Assembly: GCA_016490735.1 (NCBI GenBank)
Contig: JAEMWC010000006.1
Coordinates: 1,625,001 to 1,689,000, forward strand
Length of the DNA: 64,000 bases
Reading direction: 5' to 3'
DNA from: Pachyseris speciosa
Lineage: Eukaryota > Cnidaria > Anthozoa > Scleractinia > Pachyseridae
Positions within the stretch are counted from its first letter, which is position 1; the number at the start of each line of letters is the position of its first letter. Below, piece by piece: positions 33,601 through 42,600 of this stretch. Both the position numbers and the translations under genes were made by a program. The notes below the pieces were generated by a model. It saw only the letters and a list, made by a program, of their open reading frames with translations, had not been told where the DNA came from and did not search any database.

Positions 33601-36600
33601 TAAAACAGCAGTTCACTTCTTCAGGTCATTTAAAGGTCCAATTGTGATATTTGAACCACCATTTAATGTTTTCGTTACTGTTGGAATTTGGTAAACTGAG
33701 GTAGGAAAATGTTTGTGTAAGCAAAAAAAAAGTGAGTCATAAAAGTTAGCCTCTCCATCCGCGGTGCTTGTGTAATTTCAACGGTTTCTCGTGGAATTGT
33801 GATATTTTTCTTTACTTTTTATTTGTTTTTCATTTCTGTGAAAAGGCCACTGGGCTGTGGGATAAGGGCGTGTGGTTTTCGGAGGCCGAGATTTGCGCTG
33901 TCGGCGGCTAAACAGCAAGCTCGTTTTCTCGTCCTTGGTCATTTTCCTACTCAACATGTTATACGGTGTCTTAGTAATAACTGCCTGTTTTGCTGCTGAA
34001 AGAAATTATTGGTGACCACTGAAAACCACCTAAAAAATACCGGTTGCATGTGGGGATAAAAATTACTTAGAATGTTTAACGTGCAAGTTAAAAGTAAAGA
34101 TCTTACCGTATATGTCACTCTTGTTGATATACACACCTTGTGAACGGAAAAAAAAGAAACAGTTACATAATGTAGAGCCGCCAGATTCTGCATGTGAATC
34201 CCGACACTACCTTGATTTGCACCTTGACGCAAGCTGGTCAGGGACTTATATATTAAGTAAGGGACAAGGCAAGTGGAGGAATACCTGGCCTAGCTGTAAA
34301 AAGACATATTTTTGGGCGACTTGAATTGCTTGGGTTTCAAGCTTTAGTGCCAACATTCAGATCTACCAGGGAATATTAAGTTTATTGCAAGTTTCTGACT
34401 TAAACAACATTTTGGCCAACATTGAAATGTTAAATAGCGTTTATTACTCGGGCGTGAACACTGTTAAATAGATGAAAAGTATCCTGCGAAAGCGGGTGGA
34501 ATATCACCGAGGCCGTAGTTGGCTAAAATCAGGCGATACTCCCCGGGTATTCCGCAAAATTGAGCAGGATAATTATTTTATTATTCAAAACACTGGTAAG
34601 AAGGCACAGTTTATTGAATTTCTTGCAGAAAAAGCTGAAAAGACCGCATTTCCTCCGCCACACACAGGTTTACGTATATTTAGTAAATAAACGACTTTCG
34701 GCGCCTGGTATATCGGAGGATAATGCCCGCGACTGATAGCTTGTCCGAAAAATGAACGGTTTGCTTCTCTGCTAACCTGCGTCGCAGACGTAACAAAACC
34801 CCGGTTAGTAACGTCTGCGAAGCAGCGCCAAATTCCTTGTTCTGTACCAGAATTTGAGTACGCGCTATGATTGGCTCGTCAACAAAAGGCTTTTGTTTTT
34901 GTTCTGGTACAGAACAAGGAATTTGGCGCTGCTTCGCAGACGTTACTAACCGGGGTTTTGTTACGTCTGCGACGCAGGCTACTTCTCTGCCAACTGTGAA
35001 AATTTGCAGGACAATCTGTCAGTAAAGGGCATTATCTTCCGATATACCAACAAGCCAGAAAAAGGTTTATTTATGTTATAACCCTCCGGTTAATTTTCAT
35101 ATCGCATATACGCAGATGAAAGCTGAAAATGTTGAAAAAAAGTGATCTGACGACGATTGCGAATGACGTAAACGAAAGCATTGATTGGTTGACTTTATTT
35201 AATTTAAACTTTGATTTGATTCTTCCATTTGAAATTGAAGAAACTTTAAAATGACAGGCTTTGTTTTGTCTTTTTTTTTTGCGACCGAACAAGCGGATGA
35301 TAAATATTGACCCAACGCGGGGTATATTGCCTGATACCCGTCATCCGATTTGCACCACGTGATCCAAAATAGTCAATAAAATCGCGGTAAAATTAAGCGG
35401 TAGGTTATAACGCAGGATATCTGTTGAGTGTGCACTACGTAAATCAGATTGAGAGCACCATGAACACGTTTAGAGAGCGACATTGTCACTAAGAAATTAG
35501 TTCATGAATCAGCGTGCGTTCATCGAGATACGAAGCACGCGGGAAGTATGGAGAGCACGGCGAAAGATGCTTCTTGAGCGCTCTTCAAACTTCCCAAGTG
35601 CTTCATATCTCGATGAACGCACAGCTGACGCATGAACCAATTGTTTTATAAGATTTTCAACGCGGTAGTTTAATTATTTTATAAAGAGAAATTCCCTCTG
35701 CTACGTCATCAGCATGCACAATTCGCGAAACAAAAAAAGATGGCGCCACGTACGGAATTCTGGGTAGATCGACATGTTTGGCCCAAGGTCATGTAAACAA
35801 ACATGGCGGAAAGTCAACGCGACCACGGTGTATCGCTCGAAGAAGGCAAGATTCCTGGTGCAAAACTGGTGAAAGATATCGATAATATGAGTAGAGCAGA
35901 AGCGGAAAGGTGGCTGAAATGTCGAACTGCCATGCACCTGAGCCAATTGTCTTTGAAAGATCTAAAAACAAGTAAGTTTAAATTACGTAACTTTTTGGTG
36001 CTGCAAATGTTGCGATAGCTTCGATTGATTGTCGACATAAAAATAGTGATTTAACGTGTTTATTGGTCACTTTATTTCTAAAGAGTCTCCACCTACATCA
36101 AATGGGGCTGGGACAAGCTGATGCTCAGGGATCCAGAAGGACAAGTTGACAAGGAAACCCGGAAAGAGAGCTTGAGCAGTGAAGAGCGATTGATTGGAAT
36201 CTTTCTTGCAGGAAACGCCATTCCCCCGAACAACTGGACGGCGTCAATTAAAGATATCCCGAACACTACGCATTCTGTGGTGGAGAATTTTTTTCAAAAT
36301 GTCAACGACAACCGCCACATAACTGAAGGCTATGCTTTCTCCGAAACTAAAAATTTTGAGACATCGGGAAAACTTCTACGAGTAAATGTTGTTAAACAGT
36401 GTGACATGTTCTTGTTAGAGGGATCCACTCGGCCAGCCATGACACAAGCCAAGGGGATATCATCTGGAAGTGGCATATATTCTTGTATTGTTGTATTCAG
36501 GCTCTCTACTGGTGTGATGTTAGCTGCACAAGACAGAACTTGTGCAGCTGGAAAGCGTGGCTACTGCAAGCACGTTGCAGCTCTTTGTTATAAACTAGTG

Positions 36601-39600
36601 GAGGCTAAAATGTCTGGAGCTGCAAAACTTCCTGCTTCTCTGAGCTGCACAGACATCAGACAACAGTGGGGAGTACCCTCCTTAAGGGCTCAGCAAGATC
36701 CTGAAAAGGAAGCAATGAAAAAACAGCCACTTCATGAGATCAAAGTTGAGAAACACTTACTGACCCATGACAATGTAGGGGGGAGAAAAAGGAAAGGGCC
36801 CGAAGAGATGTCTGAAAACTACAGTGCCACACCCCCAGGGGAGCCACTTGTTGACTTTGAGCGTGTGGAAGCCTTCAGACAAGATTTGGCTCAATCTAAA
36901 TGCTCTCAATTGGTGAAAAAAGTCCTCTGTCTTTCCCGCCCTAAAACACAGCAACCTGAGCAACCATCCATACAAAATAAAAAAAAACACACCAGCACAG
37001 AGATCTGAAGCATCGTACAAGGGGAGGATTGGGAAGGTGACATCATCTAAGGCCCCAGCATTGGTAGGGCTCTATGGCAGGAAGGAGTTTGCTGAAGTTT
37101 GGGACTGTATCTTAAATAAAAGGCAAGAAAAACCAAAACACTTCTCTAACTTCCAGCGGGCCATGTGTACTTCTGTTTTGTCTGACCCTGCTAGTCTAGA
37201 TTTCAATGCTCTCCTTGGAATGAGACAAACAGCAAATTCACTTGCTCGTACATACCCTGAAATTGGCTTTAGAGCAAATTCAGGCCATGCATGAGCAAGT
37301 GACAGTTTGTTTGCTGGCAGTTAATCTTATTCAAAGTCAGTACTGGAATCTCACTCACTCACCATCCATTTTACGTCTAGACTTCCTTGTTAATGTTACA
37401 GTAAAGAGATTATAAGGATGCCTTTTTTTATTTTATTTTTAAGAACAAATTTTTTAAGAACCAAAGTTGAAAAAGTATGGGTTACAAAATACAATCTCTT
37501 CATTGTTTTCTACAGTACAGGAGAATGTAAGGTATATTGAATTTATGTGTTCAGTTAAAGGGCATACTTAAAAAGAGCACCCTTGCAATAGACTTATTCT
37601 ATGATCAGTGATTTAAATGCCCAGATACCTAACGATGTCAGGTCTGTAACAGCAGCTTATAATAATGTTTGGATATATGTATTTTGATCAATATTTTCCG
37701 GTACTGTAAATATGACATGCAATTAAATTGCACTGTTTTCTGTACATTTATAATTCTTCAATGAATAAATTAGAATTTTGTATTTACAATTTTCCTCAAA
37801 TCTTCAGTGAATAAATATATATAAATTTTATATTAATGCATTTTAATAAATTTCACCAAAATTTGCATGTAAATATCCATTGTCAATTAAATAATTGAAA
37901 TTAAATATTTATTTGAAATTAAATATTTGCAAATTTCAGCTTCACAGAATGTGTCAAAGTTGTATCTTCACGGTTTGTCCACTTGAAACTTCAGAAATAT
38001 CTCCAACTTATTGTATCACTTGCATTGCATGATTTCATAAAAATTTCCCTACCATGCAGGAAAAGGAATTCCTCTTTTTGTCTTATTGCTGTTTTCTGGA
38101 GAACAAATGCTATCCAATTATCTAAAATCCCTGTAAGCGAGAGGCCTAGGGGGGTCAGGCGCATCCTCGGAGACCCAGGGGCAGAGAGTCGGGTTGGGAC
38201 GAAGATTCAGGAGGAGCGAAAGTTTACAAGACGGACGGGAGAACCCCTGGGAACATTTCTTTATCGGACTCGTTCCAGAAGCTATTGAAATCCAGCTTCG
38301 TGATTGGGCGGAAATTTTCTGGCAAGGAATTTTTTTTCTGCCCAGTCAGCGATCAGCTTATATATCGCACTCCTTTCGTGGCTCCTTACACCAACAAGTA
38401 AGCGGTCAATCTGCTGTCGACCATATTTTTAGTGGTTCCACTTGTCTCGTTCGTTCGACAGATTTATCCTAAGAGGAACATTTTGGTGGCAAGGGACCCC
38501 CAAAACCCAGAAATCCACAAATTAAAATTGAACTCAAGCAACAATCACTTGCAAGGAACTAGAAAAATCAAGATGAAGACTGACCGCAGGCATCGTAAAC
38601 TTCACGCGACGAACAGCATGTAACTCGGTCTCTTTCTCTAGTTAGGATCATTGTTGTTTGGTTTGGGCTTTTTTCTCTGGTTTACGTACGGGCAGTGGGC
38701 CATCCTGAAACTCTTCGGGGCGATGAAATTTCTGTTGCACGGGCCAGACAAGTTTGCCGATCTGGCGAGAAGCACGCAGCTCGGCGGTTTAATATTTTGC
38801 TCACGAAATCGAACCTTGCAATCGACCGTCTCAGCTCAATTTCGAGCGAGACCACGAAAAGGCCTTAGAGAAAGATGTTTTGGTTTTCAAATTTTTGACT
38901 GGTATCTGTTGGCCAATATGCTTTTCTTCCCAAGGTGTGCATAAAAATATGCAGATTGCCTTGCAGTTGTGATAATTGTGTTGCACTGTACATGCAAGAC
39001 GCATGGTAATTTGCACAAGCTCTCCATGCTTGTGCAAATTACCATGCATCTTGCGTGTACAGTACAACACAATTAGCAATTAAAGAATTAGCGAATTAAA
39101 GAACACTACACACAAACCATACCCATAACCTGAATACAATTACAAAATATGTTAACATGGTCACTCAAACGAGAACATTTAGTAGCTTCTCAGTAAGATA
39201 TCCCCTTTTAGATAAAGTGGAAACAAAAAAAATCAATAAAATAACAATAAAATAAAACTAGAAGGGATTGTTATTTCATTTATTTTTTGTTTGTTCAGAA
39301 GTTTTCTTGATAGTAAGATGTAACTTTAAATTCAAGTTTCCAATGTAATCTGTTTGGATATTGTAGCGATTATTTTTCACAAGCCTTATGGCCTCAGAGT
39401 TGTTATTAGGTTTTAGAGTACCTGACTGGAATCTAACAGAAGGTGGCTTTTTTATGAGAATTTAAACAGCCTTCAAAAAACGTTGGAAACTTTTCATTGA
39501 AAAGCAGGTGGATCAAAGTTTAAAGAAGCCACGTTTTAGCCAGTTGCCAGCACTTCAGGAGAAGCCTAGCTTGTACTAAATGAAATTTCCAATGAGTATA

Positions 39601-42600
39601 CCCAAGATGAAATTACACCCTCAGTTTCAGAGGGGGGTACAAAAAGATTTAAAATTATTCTTAAAATTTAATTGTCCATCTGTTATCTGTTGGTCTTTCA
39701 CTTTGCTTTTCTACAGCGGCCCAAAAGGGTCAATCACTAATCAGTTTACCAAAACAAAAATCAGTTTCCCATAACACAAAACAGTTTCTCAAAATACAAA
39801 CAATTTCCCGAAACACAAGTTAGTTTACCATCATCATTCACTGAAACACCTGTAATTGCCCTCCTTTGCAGCCATTGTTTGTGTCGGTCCTATTCTCCCT
39901 CCCCACCAACGTCTGCTGAACTGAGCCAGACATTCCATTCCAGGAACTGACAAATTACATCGCAGCTTTTAAATTTTGGTGGCTAAGTTACCATGGCCTC
40001 TTCACGGCCTTTGTTTTTGTCTGTTCTATTCTCCCTCCTGATTGGATACTCAGACACAATGGGAATGGAATGTTCGGCTCAGTTCAGCAGATGTTGGTGG
40101 GGAGGGAGAATAGGACCGACACAAACAACGGCTGTGAAGGAGGCTAACCTGTAATAGGCTAATCATAGTAAGTGCACTGCACAAGATGTTCAGCAATACC
40201 ATATCACACTGCCTAATGCATACATCACTTTATACATCACTTTATTTACCCTCGGATTTAAGAGTAGCTTGTGTAGCTAATATCTCCGAGCATTTAACCA
40301 TCAGATGAGAGATACATGTAGACCACCAAACCAGGAACTACGTCCCCTACTCTTTTCGAGCAGTGTGTGGGTTCTTTTACATCCCACAGAATCAATTGTG
40401 AAGAGTTGCGAGCCTAATTCTTAGGAGCTATGAAAGCCCTGTAATGCTACAAAAGGTATCAGGTCAATACCGTACCCCGATTACCATGCAAAACATCTGC
40501 CACAAATCTGATAAGGTCTCAAGAATTATGCTAACTCTACCAATACATAACACATGCCATTTTCCATTCCTTTCCCTCCAAAACACTGGAGTAGTTCCTA
40601 TTCGAGTCTTATCTATAACCAAGGTAATCACCTATTTCAAAAGCATAATCTGAACTCACATCAACGTCAAAATGGCATCTGTATGCAAGAGAATGTCAGA
40701 GTATTGGGAACTGATTTTGATTTGATAAATTGGTTTGCGATTTCGGCCTCCGTACTTTTCCACAGAAAAGCAGTCTTCAAGCCCAATGACCTTAACCACT
40801 TAACCTGGTCTTTCATGATTTTCATAATATAAGTGGATGGAGAGACAACCACGACTACGGGTAAATTATTTTAAACTGGATTTTCTCAGGCCATTTCAAG
40901 GTCTCTCTCGAAATTGAGCTGGGCTGAGCTGAGACGCGACTTCGAGTCGATTTCGTGAGCAAAACACAATTCAACGGCTGCGATTCACTCGCCCGATCGG
41001 TAAACTTGCCTGGCCTGTGCAACAGTTTCAGTTTCAGGAGCGGCCCACTGCCTGTGAGTACACCAGATAAAAACAAAAGCTCATACCAAACAACAACAAT
41101 TGTGGCCGAGTTGTCAACAATTCTTCGCGTGAAGTTTACGATACTTGCGATCGGTCTTCATCTTGATTTTTCTAGTTCCTTACAAGTGATATTTGCTTGA
41201 GTAGAAGTTGAATTTGTCGATATCTGAGTTTTGTGGGCCCCTTTCCACCATAACTTTCCTCGAAGTGTCGATGCAGCGATCGAAAATATGGCTGACAGCA
41301 GATTGAACGTTTTACCTTCGGTATAAGAAGTCACGAAAGGTGTGCGATAAATAAGCTGATCCCCGATTGGGCAGAAAAAAATTCTTTGCCAGAAAATTTC
41401 CGCCCAATCAGGAAACTGTATTTCAATGGCTTCTGGAACGAGTCCGATAAAGAAATGTTCCCAGGGGCTCTCCCGACTGTCTTGTAAACTTTCGCTCGTC
41501 CCGAATCTTTGTCCCGTCCCGACTATCTGCCCCTGGGTCTCCGAGGATGGGTCAGGCGGTAATCTGTTAAATACCCTATGTGGTAGAAGATGGGACTTTT
41601 TATGGAATCATAGGTTAATATATTGTAGAAAGCCAGTGACCAACTCTGGGTCCTAAATACTGAGTGGGACAAGATTGATCACTCCTCCTTATCATCCTCT
41701 AGCAACTCCCCAGTGGCTCTTACAAGGGGTGGCAAAAAGGCTGTCATCCAGCAACACACTTTCCACAGCTTTGAGACCAAATGTAGGTAGCGAATAGGCA
41801 CATTCCCTTTAAGAATTCTGAACACTTTAACCCTCTGAATGGCTCTCTCTACATGTACACGAACTTGAGAATTTTTGCGATTGTGAATGTCTTCTTCTGC
41901 TGTGAACTGCTTATTTTTGGCCAGTTTTGCTGGGGTTTCTATGATGACTCCAAAAGCATCGAGAATGTGCTGGACCATGAATCCCTTGTCTGCCAACCAT
42001 CTGTCCCCCTGATGAGCCAAAGCAAGAATACCACTGTCTTTCAGGATATCCTCATCCGATTTACTTCCAGGAAAAATGTCAGATACAAAGACAGGCAGAA
42101 ATAGAGGTGAGAGAGCAATGAGACCTTTTCCAGTGTTATGGCCTTTATACTCAGACCATGTGCAGCTCTGTTGAATGACTTGGGAAGGCTTCTCAATAAA
42201 AATGTCTGTGCAGTCAATAATTAAATAAACATCCTCATAGCCTGATTTAAAACACTTTGGTAGGTTGTTCTTCAAGGTTTCTCGGTCACTCAAAAAACGT
42301 AAAAGTCCCAAAGAGTAAAACAAACGGTCAATCCAAGTGGCAAAAATCTGTGAAACTACTTGCTGTTTGATCTTGAATCTGTCTGCGAGGTCTCTCTCTA
42401 ACAAACCAAGGCGTAACCTTGTCATTGTTAAAAAAAGCTCATCAATGTCACACAGATCTCTTGGCCTCCCTCGAGAAACAATATACGAAGGATGCTTTGA
42501 GGCATTTGTGGATGCACTATTATAATAGTTCAGTCTAAATCCAGGTCTAGGCTTGACGTAATTATAAAGAGCAAGAAAAGTGTCGTAGTCCGGAAGTCCC

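Larger units (their letters stand above)
38162..41549. mobile_element. Long-TIR (Mutator/foldback-like) non-autonomous element with exact 9-bp duplication
   Basis: Both ends read CATCCTCGGAGACCCAGGGG inward, and inverted similarity continues for about 700 bp (38162-38880 against 40870-41549). GGTCAGGCG flanks both sides exactly (38153-38161, 41550-41558). A 9-bp duplication with long TIRs fits Mutator-like or foldback elements. No transposase frame. It is nested in the THAP/DDE transposon and itself holds a SINE fragment and a smaller hairpin element. Confidence 0.85.

Noticed and set aside
34773..34981. Possible structured RNA from the perfect hairpin
   Set aside because: The terminal motif and exact 9-bp duplication explain it as a MITE; nothing points to a conserved RNA.
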